DNA of 43,948 nt, from contig JAJXZS010000012.1 of NCBI GenBank assembly GCA_021779955.1, forward strand, positions 1 to 43,948. Reading direction: 5' to 3'. A model generated the notes under the pieces. It saw only the letters and a program-made list of their open reading frames with translations, was not told the origin of the DNA and made no database searches. The position numbers and the translations under genes are program-made. The stretch comes from Chloroflexota bacterium. GTDB lineage: Bacteria > Chloroflexota > Anaerolineae > Anaerolineales > Anaerolineaceae. Positions 1 to 7,510 of the stretch are shown here, one piece after another (within the stretch, counting starts at the first letter, position 1; every line of letters begins with the position of its first letter).

Positions 1-1437
1 TAAACCTCGGGTTCCGTACTTCAAATTCTTTTCACCATCCGTGCTGAATTTATGTTCGTTATTGACTTTCTCGGCTTCCAGTAAAATCTTTCGTGCCAAT
101 TCGCGTTCGCCTCTTGAAAGCATCTTCGAGGCCAAATAGTGCATCCGTTTTACGGCTGAGCGATAGTCTCCATCTCCAACATCTTGACTGTTCTTCTCCT
201 GCATCTGGTAAAGGGTCAATTTGGCGAGTGCTTTCATCAACTCAACGGGCGGTTTTTCGTTTTCAGTTGTCTCTTTTGCTTTGATTGTCAGGTTGAGTCT
301 TGCTCTTACAAGGTTCGTTGCGCCATTATACAACTCCATTTTAACCCTTCCCCTGGCTAAATGAACAGTTTCTTTGCCTCCTTTCAAAGCTGGAATCAAA
401 AACTCGAACAGATACTGCGATTTTGACCCATATGTCAGATCTCCCATTGGAATGGAAGGGCCTTTTTCAAGCGGCATGATCTCGGGATATAACCTGAATA
501 CAGATTTGATTTCAACTCCCGGATCGCTCTTGAATTCGTATGTTAAATTGCCGGCGTAGATTTCTTTGCATGTATCGATTTGCCGATTTAGATAATTATA
601 TAAATCTTCCTCCGACGATACAAACAACGTGTTTCCACCTGTAAAGGATGTCAACCGGTCCAAAAAAGCGTCGTTCCATTCATTACCGATGCCCATCGCG
701 CTGATGACGATGCCCTGGTCGAATGCCTTTCGCGCAAGCTCATAACAGGCCTCTTCATCGCCGTAGGTATGCCCGTCCGTCAACAATACCAGATGACGGA
801 TTGGATCGTGTAATCCCTGCAGCCAAAGTAGATCGACACCTGCTTTCAATCCCTGGTAGATCTCTGTTCCGCCTGAGCATCTGATCTCTTGAATCTTCTG
901 CTCGAGATGTTCGATCTGCCCTCTGGGTGCAGAAGCACTTAGAATTTCCGGCCTGTCGCTGAAGGTGACGATCGAAACCAGGTCTGAAGCCCGAATTTTA
1001 GGCAAGATCCGGCTAAAATTCGCCTTCACCATATCCATCCGGTTGCCCGCCATCGATGTCGACCGGTCGATCACGAAACAAAAATGCGTCGTTGGACTTT
1101 CAGCTCGCTCGCTCTTTGCGGTGCATTCGAGCTGCACCATCGCGTAGAGCAATTGCGGTTCATCCAGCTTCGCCAACCGGGTTTTACTCATCATCGTTTC
1201 GATCTTGACCTGCGCCTCGGGGTTGGCCGGCGGTGCCAGATGGCGATCGTATACCCGGCGTTTCTTGGCATCTCTTAAGACCTCGTACGCTTCCTGAACT
1301 TTGAGAAAGCGTTCAGTGGCATCCGCCTGGGGGTTGGCATCTGGATGCTCAAAGCGCACGATTTCGAAATAGGCATCCCGAATTTCTTCCGGAGACGCCT
1401 CCCTGTCTAAACCTAACAGGTCGTAGTAATCCCCCAT
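1..1437 (-). CDS. J-domain / von Willebrand factor A (VWA) protein, 3' end cut by window
   Basis: The reading frame is open from an ATG at 1437 down to base 1, giving 479 codons with no stop, so the C-terminus lies outside the window. Residues 1 to about 65 form a DnaJ-type J domain: it begins MGDYYDLLGL, carries the HPD tripeptide needed to stimulate Hsp70, and ends in a KVQEAYEVL helix. From about residue 115 a VWA domain follows, with an intact MIDAS metal site: DRSTS at D124-S128, then SGGTE and LLTDGHTYGDE. A beta-rich region and a helical tail follow, as in VWA proteins of the chloride-channel-accessory type. No signal peptide or membrane segment is visible, so it is probably cytoplasmic. 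It is the last visible gene of a minus-strand operon, 9 bp after the PP2C gene. A role as kinase/phosphatase effector or Hsp70 co-chaperone adaptor is inference. Confidence 0.85.
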   Translation of the reverse strand, partial: MGDYYDLLGLDREASPEEIRDAYFEIVRFEHPDANPQADATERFLKVQEAYEVLRDAKKRRVYDRHLAPPANPEAQVKIETMMSKTRLAKLDEPQLLYAMVQLECTAKSERAESPTTHFCFVIDRSTSMAGNRMDMVKANFSRILPKIRASDLVSIVTFSDRPEILSASAPRGQIEHLEQKIQEIRCSGGTEIYQGLKAGVDLLWLQGLHDPIRHLVLLTDGHTYGDEEACYELARKAFDQGIVISAMGIGNEWNDAFLDRLTSFTGGNTLFVSSEEDLYNYLNRQIDTCKEIYAGNLTYEFKSDPGVEIKSVFRLYPEIMPLEKGPSIPMGDLTYGSKSQYLFEFLIPALKGGKETVHLARGRVKMELYNGATNLVRARLNLTIKAKETTENEKPPVELMKALAKLTLYQMQEKNSQDVGDGDYRSAVKRMHYLASKMLSRGERELARKILLEAEKVNNEHKFSTDGEKNLKYGTRGL

Positions 1438-1446
1438 CGCTCTCCC

Positions 1447-2355
1447 TTATTGTCCAAGAAAGTTCACCAGTATCACACTGATGTTGTCCGGTCCTCCTGC
1501 TGCATTGGCTGCTTCAACGAGTTTATGACAGGCAAGGCTTGGATCTGGCGCATTGCTGATAATTTTATGGATCTGGGCGTCCGGAACGCTTCCCCAAAGT
1601 CCATCGCTGCACAATAATAAATAGCCCACACGCGGAGCCTGGTGGGTCTGAATATCCGCGCGTACGGGGTCTGCCTGGCCAAGCGCCCGAAGCAGCACAT
1701 TCCGGTTCGGATGTGACATGGCTTCTTCTTCTGTGATCTCATTCAGATCGACCATTCTTTGCACCAGCGAATGGTCCTGCGTGATCCTCTGGGTGCGGCC
1801 GTCTGGATACACAAAATAGGCCCGGCTGTCGCCGATATGACCGATTGTCACCTGGTCTCCAAGCGTCAGCGCGCACGTAAGCGTAGTACCGCCGCCCGGT
1901 GCATACCGCAATACAGCTTTTTGCGCTTCACGGATGGCTGATTCTACGGTTTCCTGCAGACTTTCATCCATCGGCTCTGGATTCGGATCGATCAGCTTGT
2001 AATATACTTTCGAAATCAGGTATTTGGCTACAACCCTTGCAGCTGCCTGTGACGCAGCCTCGCCATGGATATGGCCTCCCATCCCATCGGCAATGATAAA
2101 AATCCCAAATGGCAGATCTGATTTACCATCTGCTACGACTGTGCTCATCATAAACAAGGCATCTTCGTTATGGTCGCGCTGCAGACCGTTCGATTGACCG
2201 CATCCGGCCAGGTACTGTTGTGGATGCATCGGGATGGGTTCCTGCGTAACCACCTTTAACTGTTCTTCAGTCAAAGGCGTGGTCTGGACATTCATTTCGC
2301 CTGTCGACTGCGCTTGGCTTGGTTTTTTGAATAGCTTGTCTAGGAACGTCTTCAC
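1447..2355 (-). CDS. PP2C-family serine/threonine protein phosphatase
   Basis: A 302-residue protein. It removes phosphate from Ser/Thr residues using a two-metal centre. The family motifs are in order: RDHNEDA (residues 60-66), ADGMGGH (89-95), GHIGDSRAYF, CSDGLWG and GGPDNIS near the C-terminus. These supply the metal-binding aspartates, so it should be active. The first 45 or so residues are a polar extension without a recognisable domain; no membrane segment is seen. The start is a GTG with GGAG about 7 bases upstream. It lies 23 bp after the PQQ-kinase gene and 9 bp before the J-domain/VWA gene, which implies co-transcription. The phosphatase is the natural antagonist of that kinase; the pairing is common, while the specific substrate is unknown. 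Confidence 0.93.
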   Translation of the reverse strand: MKTFLDKLFKKPSQAQSTGEMNVQTTPLTEEQLKVVTQEPIPMHPQQYLAGCGQSNGLQRDHNEDALFMMSTVVADGKSDLPFGIFIIADGMGGHIHGEAASQAAARVVAKYLISKVYYKLIDPNPEPMDESLQETVESAIREAQKAVLRYAPGGGTTLTCALTLGDQVTIGHIGDSRAYFVYPDGRTQRITQDHSLVQRMVDLNEITEEEAMSHPNRNVLLRALGQADPVRADIQTHQAPRVGYLLLCSDGLWGSVPDAQIHKIISNAPDPSLACHKLVEAANAAGGPDNISVILVNFLGQ

Positions 2356-2378
2356 GAAAAACTCCTCAAGTCCAAAGT

Positions 2379-4268
2379 CTAGGGCATGAAAGCATAGATC
2401 TTATGGTCGCTGGAACCAATATAGACAAGGTCATTGGCTGCAGCAGGCGTTCCCGTAATTGGACCGTGTGTCACGTACTTCCATCGCTGTCGCCCTGTCT
2501 TGTAATCCAGGCAATAGAATGCTCCATCGGCCGCTCCGAAGTAGATTCCGTCCTTGTAGACAATCGGAGAGCCGCTTACTTGATGGTCGCACTTGAATCG
2601 CCAGATTTCGCGTGAACTTGATTTATCCAGGCAGTACATATAGGTATCTGCTGATCCAACATACACAAAATTTTCCACCGAACAGGGTGAGGAGATCGAT
2701 CCCTTGCCCATTCTGAACCGCCAGATCGTCCATCCTGATTTTGCATCCAGCGCATAGAAATTGCCGTCCAGTGATGAGAAGTAGACGATCCCATCAAGTA
2801 CAAGCGGCGATGATGTGTTCGGACGTTTTGTGCTGAACCGCCATTTCACCTGCCCGCGGAAATCTGCGCAGGTGAATTCGTTGGCTTCATTTCCAAAGTA
2901 AATCAACCCGCCCTGGATCGCCGGGGTCGATCGGATTGCGCCTTCCGTGCTCAAGGCCCAGCTTTTGCGATATGAAGCAATATTGATCGCATAAAGATTG
3001 CAGTCGTCCGATCCGACGAAAATGTGCCCTTCCGCAATCCTGGCCGAACCTCGTATGGGTGCGCCTGTCGCATAATCCCAGATAAGCTTGCCCGTCTTGG
3101 TGGAAACCGCGTGGAGCTTACCATCCTCGCTGCCAAAGTAAATCACCCCGTTATCGACGAGCGGCTTTGATGTGATCGCTCCTTCGGTCGGATACTTCCA
3201 GATGAACTCGCCCTTTGCAGCGGTCAGCGCGTACAGGTTGTTGTCATACGCGCCTGCAAACAGGATCCCGCCTTCCACGCTGGGCGAACTGCGCACTTCG
3301 TCTTCCAGTGCAAATTCCCACACCGCAGTGATCGGTTGTTCCTGCAGCGTCAGGCTGGCAGATGTTGCCTTGGTCAACGCACCGGTTCGGCGTGCCAGCG
3401 CGACCAATGCAGCCTTCATGTCTGAAGCGCTTGGAAAACGCTCTTCAGGGTTGTACTGCAAAGCTGTGTCCACGATCACCTCAAGTTCCGGGGATACAAG
3501 CGGATTAATCTCCCGGATTGGCCTGTCTTTGAATGAAAATGGCGCTTCCAACCGTGGGTCGCGATGCGTTAATAAATAATGCATCGTTGCGCCTAACGCA
3601 TAGATGTCGGTCTGCAGTGTGGCATCGCCGCGGTACTGCTCCGGGGGCGAATAACCCTCGGTACCGATCATCGTACCCTTCTGCCCCGTCTTGAATATCT
3701 TTGCGATCCCAAAGTCCACCAGCACTACGTGATTCATCTGGTTGATCATGATGTTCGATGGCTTGATATCCCGAAAGATGATCGGCTCGGGTTGGTGAGT
3801 GTGCAGATACATCAACACGTCGCAAAGCTCGATTGCCCATAAGATGGTTTGTTCTTCGCGAATCGGCGTTGGAGACTGTTTGAGAACCGTTTCGAGATCC
3901 TTCCCATTGATGAATTCCTCAACGAGATAGGACCGTTCGTCATGGGTGAAGAAATCGTAGATTTTCGGGATCGAAGGATGATTCAGCGTGACCAGGATGT
4001 TGGCTTCGCGCTCGAAATTTTGCACGATCGTCTGCCGCACAAGCGGATCGGGAGCCTGGTTGATCATCTCTTTGACAGCGACCAGCTTAAGCACGTTTGG
4101 AAAATGCATGTCACGCGCACGGTAGACCGAACCCATTCCGCCGACGCCAATTACATCCTGAACCTGATAACGGCCAACCAGGGTTGTGCCGGATCTCAGT
4201 TGATTCAGAGCTCCTGTGTTTCCATCCAATGAGTTTTCTATGCGACGTGTTTCCAGGGCGCCCTCCAA
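2379..4268 (-). CDS. Ser/Thr protein kinase with C-terminal PQQ-type beta-propeller
   Basis: A 629-residue protein. Residues about 33-295 are a Hanks-type kinase: glycine loop GVGGMGSVYRA (41-51), catalytic Lys66 in VAVKEM, FRDIKPSN (165-172), DFG (185-187) and a YSPPEQYRG activation segment. The usual HRD histidine is Phe165, but the catalytic Asp167 and Arg166 are kept. Residues about 315-629 contain eight repeats of about 40 residues, each with a tryptophan (W317, 357, 397, 437, 476, 516, 556, 596) and YFGS/DGxxYALD-like strands, predicting an eight-bladed PQQ/BamB-like propeller. No transmembrane segment separates the two halves, so the propeller should be cytoplasmic. The start used is TTG with no convincing Shine-Dalgarno; a start a few codons downstream is possible, and the kinase domain is unaffected. 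First gene of the operon with PP2C and the J-VWA protein. Confidence 0.92.
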   Translation of the reverse strand: MEGALETRRIENSLDGNTGALNQLRSGTTLVGRYQVQDVIGVGGMGSVYRARDMHFPNVLKLVAVKEMINQAPDPLVRQTIVQNFEREANILVTLNHPSIPKIYDFFTHDERSYLVEEFINGKDLETVLKQSPTPIREEQTILWAIELCDVLMYLHTHQPEPIIFRDIKPSNIMINQMNHVVLVDFGIAKIFKTGQKGTMIGTEGYSPPEQYRGDATLQTDIYALGATMHYLLTHRDPRLEAPFSFKDRPIREINPLVSPELEVIVDTALQYNPEERFPSASDMKAALVALARRTGALTKATSASLTLQEQPITAVWEFALEDEVRSSPSVEGGILFAGAYDNNLYALTAAKGEFIWKYPTEGAITSKPLVDNGVIYFGSEDGKLHAVSTKTGKLIWDYATGAPIRGSARIAEGHIFVGSDDCNLYAINIASYRKSWALSTEGAIRSTPAIQGGLIYFGNEANEFTCADFRGQVKWRFSTKRPNTSSPLVLDGIVYFSSLDGNFYALDAKSGWTIWRFRMGKGSISSPCSVENFVYVGSADTYMYCLDKSSSREIWRFKCDHQVSGSPIVYKDGIYFGAADGAFYCLDYKTGRQRWKYVTHGPITGTPAAANDLVYIGSSDHKIYAFMP

Positions 4269-4298
4269 CAGCGGGTGAAACTGAACATCTATTGACCG

Positions 4299-4327
4299 AT
4301 TATAGCCATGCTCAAAAAAGGGCGCAA
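4299..4327 (-). promoter_or_regulatory. Predicted sigma70-type promoter for the kinase-PP2C-J/VWA operon
   Basis: On the minus strand, TTGCGC (4327-4322) and a perfect TATAAT (4304-4299) are separated by 17 bases. Transcription would begin near 4292, about 24 bases before the proposed TTG start of the kinase. It is the only good promoter-like match seen in this divergent interval on this strand. Confidence 0.6.
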
Positions 4328-4370
4328 TAAAAACTACGTAACAATCGAGTCACTTTTCAACATTGGTAGC

Positions 4371-4399
4371 TGGTCACAACCGCCTGCTTAATGTAGAAT
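4371..4399 (+). promoter_or_regulatory. Possible promoter for glnA
   Basis: TGGTCA (4371-4376) and TAGAAT (4394-4399) are 17 bases apart, giving a start point near 4406 and a leader of about 28 bases that contains the glnA Shine-Dalgarno. The -35 matches the consensus at only four of six positions, so this is a moderate prediction. No obvious GlnR/TnrA-like or NtrC-like operator was recognised. Confidence 0.42.
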
Positions 4400-4434
4400 A
4401 CGCATGTATCCTATTCTGTTCTCCTGGAGAGCAC

Positions 4435-5853
4435 ATGTTTTCGAAATACGAAGAAGTGCGGGCTTTCATTGAAAACAATCATATTCGACTGGTCGATTTG
4501 AAATTCATCGATCTTTGGGGCAGATGGCACCACGTCACGCTCTCTGCGCGCGAATTCGATGAAGACGTACTCGTCTCAGGCGTCGGATTCGATGGCTCAA
4601 GCGTTGGCCTTAAATCGGTCAAATCCGGTGACATGGCGTTGATTCCAGACCTGAGCACGGGTTTCGAAGATCCATTCGCCGAAGTCCCCTGCCTGAGCTT
4701 TATTTGCTCAACCGTGGAAGCGGACACCAAGAAACCTTTCCTCCGGGATCCCCGCCAGATTGCAATTCACGCCGAAAGCGTGATCGCTTCGACAGGTGTT
4801 GCAGATGCCAGCATGTGGGGGCCTGAATTCGAGTTCTACGTTTTCACGAGCGCTACCTTCGAAAATACGAACAATGCAGCCTCCTACCACCTGGAAGCCG
4901 AAGAAGGCATCTGGAACAACCCCGAGGGTGGCGAAGGCAACTATATCCCCACCCACGGCGGTTATCACATCATTCCACCCAAAGACAAACTCTTTGGATT
5001 GCGGTCGGAGATGGCCGTGGCGCTTGAAGATGCAGGCGTTCCGGTCAAATATCACCATCACGAAGTCGGCGCCGCCGGCCAGTGCGAGATCGAGACTCCT
5101 CTTCTCGGTCTCGTCAAAGCAGCCGATGCAACCATGATGGTGAAATACTTCACCAAGAGCATCGCGGCGCGCAATGGATACACTGTTTCCTTCCTGCCCA
5201 AGCCGCTCTTCTGCGAAGCCGGCAGTGGACTGCATTTTCACCAGCAACTGCTGCTCAAAGGCAAAAATGCATTCTACGATGCTAAATCGGGCAACCTGAT
5301 GAGTCAAAATGCGCTCTACTACATCGGAGGCCTGCTTAAACATGCGCCTTCAGTCCTCGCCTTCACCAACCCCTCCACCAATTCCTATCGCCGCCTGGTC
5401 CCCGGTTATGAAGCACCTGTCAATTGCTTCTTCTCCACGGGCAATCGCAGCGCCGCCATCCGTATCCCCAAATATGCCACCCAGCCCCAAAAGGTGCGCT
5501 TCGAATTCCGTCCTCCCGATGCCACATGCAATCCATACCTTGCTGAAGCTGCCATGCTCATGGCCGGCCTGGATGGCATCATCAATCGCATTGATCCCAC
5601 AGCCGAAGGATTTGGCCCCATCGACCAGGACATTTTCAGCTGGCCGGCTGAAAAACGAGCCACCATCAAAAGTCTGCCCACTTCTCTCGAGGAAGCTGTC
5701 CATAGCCTCGAGGTTGACCAGGATTTCCTCAAACGGGACGGTGTATTCGACGACCTGCTGATCTCGGATTGGATCAAAGCCAAACGCGCTGAAGATTACG
5801 ACATCCGCATTCGTCCGCATCCATACGAAATCGAGAAGTATTTCGACTTCTAA
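4435..5853 (+). CDS. glnA: Glutamine synthetase, type I
   Basis: ATP-dependent synthesis of glutamine from glutamate and ammonia, the main entry of ammonium nitrogen, by a cytoplasmic dodecamer. I start at the ATG at 4435 because CTGGAGAG lies just upstream; the longer frame from 4363 adds residues unlike the family. That gives 472 residues, typical for GSI. Visible landmarks are the beta-grasp segment with GFDGSSVGL, the GPEFEFYVF metal-binding strand, the HHHEVGAAGQCEIE loop, GSGLHFHQ, NRSAAIRIP and RPPDATCNPYLAEAAMLMAGLDGI. At the position of the adenylylated tyrosine of enterobacterial GlnA (NLYDLPPE) this protein has Phe401 (DIFSWPAE), so adenylylation control looks impossible. Single-gene unit followed by a hairpin terminator. 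Confidence 0.96.
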   Translation: MFSKYEEVRAFIENNHIRLVDLKFIDLWGRWHHVTLSAREFDEDVLVSGVGFDGSSVGLKSVKSGDMALIPDLSTGFEDPFAEVPCLSFICSTVEADTKKPFLRDPRQIAIHAESVIASTGVADASMWGPEFEFYVFTSATFENTNNAASYHLEAEEGIWNNPEGGEGNYIPTHGGYHIIPPKDKLFGLRSEMAVALEDAGVPVKYHHHEVGAAGQCEIETPLLGLVKAADATMMVKYFTKSIAARNGYTVSFLPKPLFCEAGSGLHFHQQLLLKGKNAFYDAKSGNLMSQNALYYIGGLLKHAPSVLAFTNPSTNSYRRLVPGYEAPVNCFFSTGNRSAAIRIPKYATQPQKVRFEFRPPDATCNPYLAEAAMLMAGLDGIINRIDPTAEGFGPIDQDIFSWPAEKRATIKSLPTSLEEAVHSLEVDQDFLKRDGVFDDLLISDWIKAKRAEDYDIRIRPHPYEIEKYFDF

Positions 5854-5860
5854 ATCAAAA

Positions 5861-5884
5861 CCGGCTGCAGATCACTGCAGCCGG
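5861..5884. terminator. Bidirectional hairpin terminator between glnA and the SH3b gene
   Basis: A perfect 10-bp GC-rich stem (CCGGCTGCAG / CTGCAGCCGG) around an ATCA loop sits between two convergent genes, 7 bp after the glnA stop and 5 bp from the SH3b stop. On the minus strand the stem is followed by TTTTG, so it serves the SH3b gene best; on the plus strand the T-tract is poor. Confidence 0.8.
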
Positions 5885-5889
5885 TCGAT

Positions 5890-6366
5890 TTATTGTTGTC
5901 CCTCGATGATCGTCAGATATTCTGCTGACGCCCATCCTGTGCGCGAGTCGTCGTATGGAGCCACGAGTTGGTACCAGGTGATATCGTCAGTGGTTACCGG
6001 ACCGCCTATCACTTTAAATACTTCAGATTCATTGGCGATGAAATTGACCGAATAGCTGGTCCCGGCGCCTTCCCGAATACGCAAACCTGCTCCACCGGTA
6101 CCGCTGATCTGTACATACCTGCCAATGCCGAAACCGTTTTGGTCCGTTGTTATTGGCATTGGCGTGGGAGTGGCTGTCTCGGAAAGCAGCGACATATCCT
6201 TGGTGGGTACCGAAGCGGCTGCGATTACGGTCAACCCTGCTGACGGCGTTGAATTTGCCGAGCTTTCGAACTGCATTCCGTTAAGGAGCAGAAATGCATA
6301 AAAGCCCAAAAGCAAGGCGGTGATCAAACCACCGATAAGTGTGTACTTGTTCAACAAGATTCTCAT
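5890..6366 (-). CDS. Membrane-anchored extracytoplasmic SH3b-domain protein
   Basis: A 158-residue protein. Residues about 8-29 form one hydrophobic helix after a short basic N-terminus (MRILLNKY), so it is an uncleaved anchor or signal peptide with the rest outside. Residues about 30-80 are a Ser/Thr/Pro/Ala-rich linker (TATPTPMP). Residues about 84-155 match bacterial SH3 (SH3b) domains: GGAGLRIREGAG, then a GxxWYQLVAPYDDSRTGWASAEYL ending. Such domains bind cell-wall or extracellular ligands in other proteins; no catalytic domain is attached here. No lipobox cysteine is seen. It is a single gene, convergent with glnA and divergent from a membrane kinase that itself lacks an external domain, which suggests (inference only) a detached sensor for that kinase. 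Confidence 0.8.
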   Translation of the reverse strand: MRILLNKYTLIGGLITALLLGFYAFLLLNGMQFESSANSTPSAGLTVIAAASVPTKDMSLLSETATPTPMPITTDQNGFGIGRYVQISGTGGAGLRIREGAGTSYSVNFIANESEVFKVIGGPVTTDDITWYQLVAPYDDSRTGWASAEYLTIIEGQQ

Positions 6367-6404
6367 TCTCTTTCCGTTCCTGGATGGCCGGTTCCCATTC
6401 GAGC

Positions 6405-6410
6405 ATTATA
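6405..6410 (-). promoter_or_regulatory. Possible -10 element for the SH3b gene
   Basis: A perfect TATAAT on the minus strand, about 40 bases upstream of the SH3b start; transcription would begin near 6398. No good -35 hexamer lies at 16-18 bases, so the call rests on the -10 alone. Confidence 0.35.
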
Positions 6411-6437
6411 AACGAATTCGCCAACACACGCCTATGT

Positions 6438-6443
6438 TATAAT
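6438..6443 (+). promoter_or_regulatory. -10 element placing the membrane-kinase transcript start at its ATG
   Basis: A perfect TATAAT ends 8 bases before the ATG at 6452. A start point 7-8 bases downstream would fall at or next to the A of the start codon, giving a leaderless mRNA; no Shine-Dalgarno is present. The -35 region is weak. Confidence 0.5.
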
Positions 6444-6451
6444 CCCATCGT

Positions 6452-7510
6452 ATGGAAGAACACGATACCACGGGGATTATCCTGCTCAATCGCTATAAAT
6501 TATTGCGCCAGATCGGCAAAGGCGGCATGGCACTTGTCTTTGAAGGCAAAGACCTGATGCTTGAGCGCCCGATCGCGGTTAAACTACTTCGCAATGATTT
6601 CTCTAAAGACGCTGATTTTCAGAATAGGTTCCGCCAGGAAGCGCGTTCTGCGGCTAACCTCTCCCATCCGGGGATTGTCACCATCTATGATTTTGGCATC
6701 GACCCCCAGGGAATCTTCATTGTCATGGAATATGTCGCCGGAAAAGACCTTAAAACTCGCATCCATGAAAAAGGTTTCTATTCGGCTGAAGAGGGCATCC
6801 CTTTGATGATTCAGGCTTGTGCGGCACTCGGCTATGCGCACAGGTCGGGCATCGTCCATTGCGACGTCAAACCTCACAACATGCTCGTCACTAATGACCG
6901 TCGCTTGAAGATCACTGACTTTGGAATCGCCCGCGCATTGGCGACGATCAATGCTGAGGAACGAGCCGAAGTAGTCTGGGGTTCTCCCCAATACCTTTCG
7001 CCTGAACAGGCCAAAGGCGAACCCCCTTCTCCAGCTTCAGACGTGTACTCCCTGGGCGTGGTTATGTATGAAACCTTCACGGGAAAGCTTCCATATGCAA
7101 CCAATAACGAAGAAGAGCTCGCCAGGTTGCGCGAAGAGAGCTCTCCCACTCCGCCCCACCTGATCAATCCCGAAATCTCTCCCTCCCTCGAACAGATCAT
7201 CCTCAAGGTGCTCTCTCGCGAGCCTTCCTCGCGCTATCGCACAGCCGATCAACTTGGCCGGGTATTGATGACCTTTGGCACGCAGCCGGTGAACCTCTAT
7301 TCAGTCCCTCCCGCCCGAGAAACCAAACCCTCGTTGGCGATGCCCATCATTCCCCCGTCTGCGTCTGATACTGAAATTGAAGAACCTGAAAAGGGCGAGG
7401 TCGATTGGAAAACGATCGGCTATGCCTTGCTTGCTGTTTTGCTGGTTGGCGGGTTGATCCCATTTTGGCTCTATATCTGGTTCACGGTAAAATCGCTTAT
7501 GGGTGCATGA
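6452..7510 (+). CDS. Membrane-anchored Ser/Thr protein kinase (HCD variant)
   Basis: A 352-residue PknB-like kinase. Residues about 15-280 are the kinase domain: IGKGGMALVFEG loop (21-32), Lys44 in IAVKLL, HCDVKPHN (136-143), DFG (156-158) and GSPQYLSPEQAKG. The RD arginine is Cys137, which defines a non-RD kinase and may mean no activation-loop phosphorylation is needed; the catalytic Asp138 is kept. A Pro-rich juxtamembrane stretch (about 285-318) leads to one transmembrane helix (about 322-346) and only about six residues beyond it, so there is no external sensor domain, unlike PASTA kinases. The ATG at 6452 has no Shine-Dalgarno and is probably leaderless. Its stop overlaps the first codon of rpe (ATGA). 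Another kinase lies upstream on the opposite strand, but domain architecture differs. Confidence 0.93.
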   Translation: MEEHDTTGIILLNRYKLLRQIGKGGMALVFEGKDLMLERPIAVKLLRNDFSKDADFQNRFRQEARSAANLSHPGIVTIYDFGIDPQGIFIVMEYVAGKDLKTRIHEKGFYSAEEGIPLMIQACAALGYAHRSGIVHCDVKPHNMLVTNDRRLKITDFGIARALATINAEERAEVVWGSPQYLSPEQAKGEPPSPASDVYSLGVVMYETFTGKLPYATNNEEELARLREESSPTPPHLINPEISPSLEQIILKVLSREPSSRYRTADQLGRVLMTFGTQPVNLYSVPPARETKPSLAMPIIPPSASDTEIEEPEKGEVDWKTIGYALLAVLLVGGLIPFWLYIWFTVKSLMGA

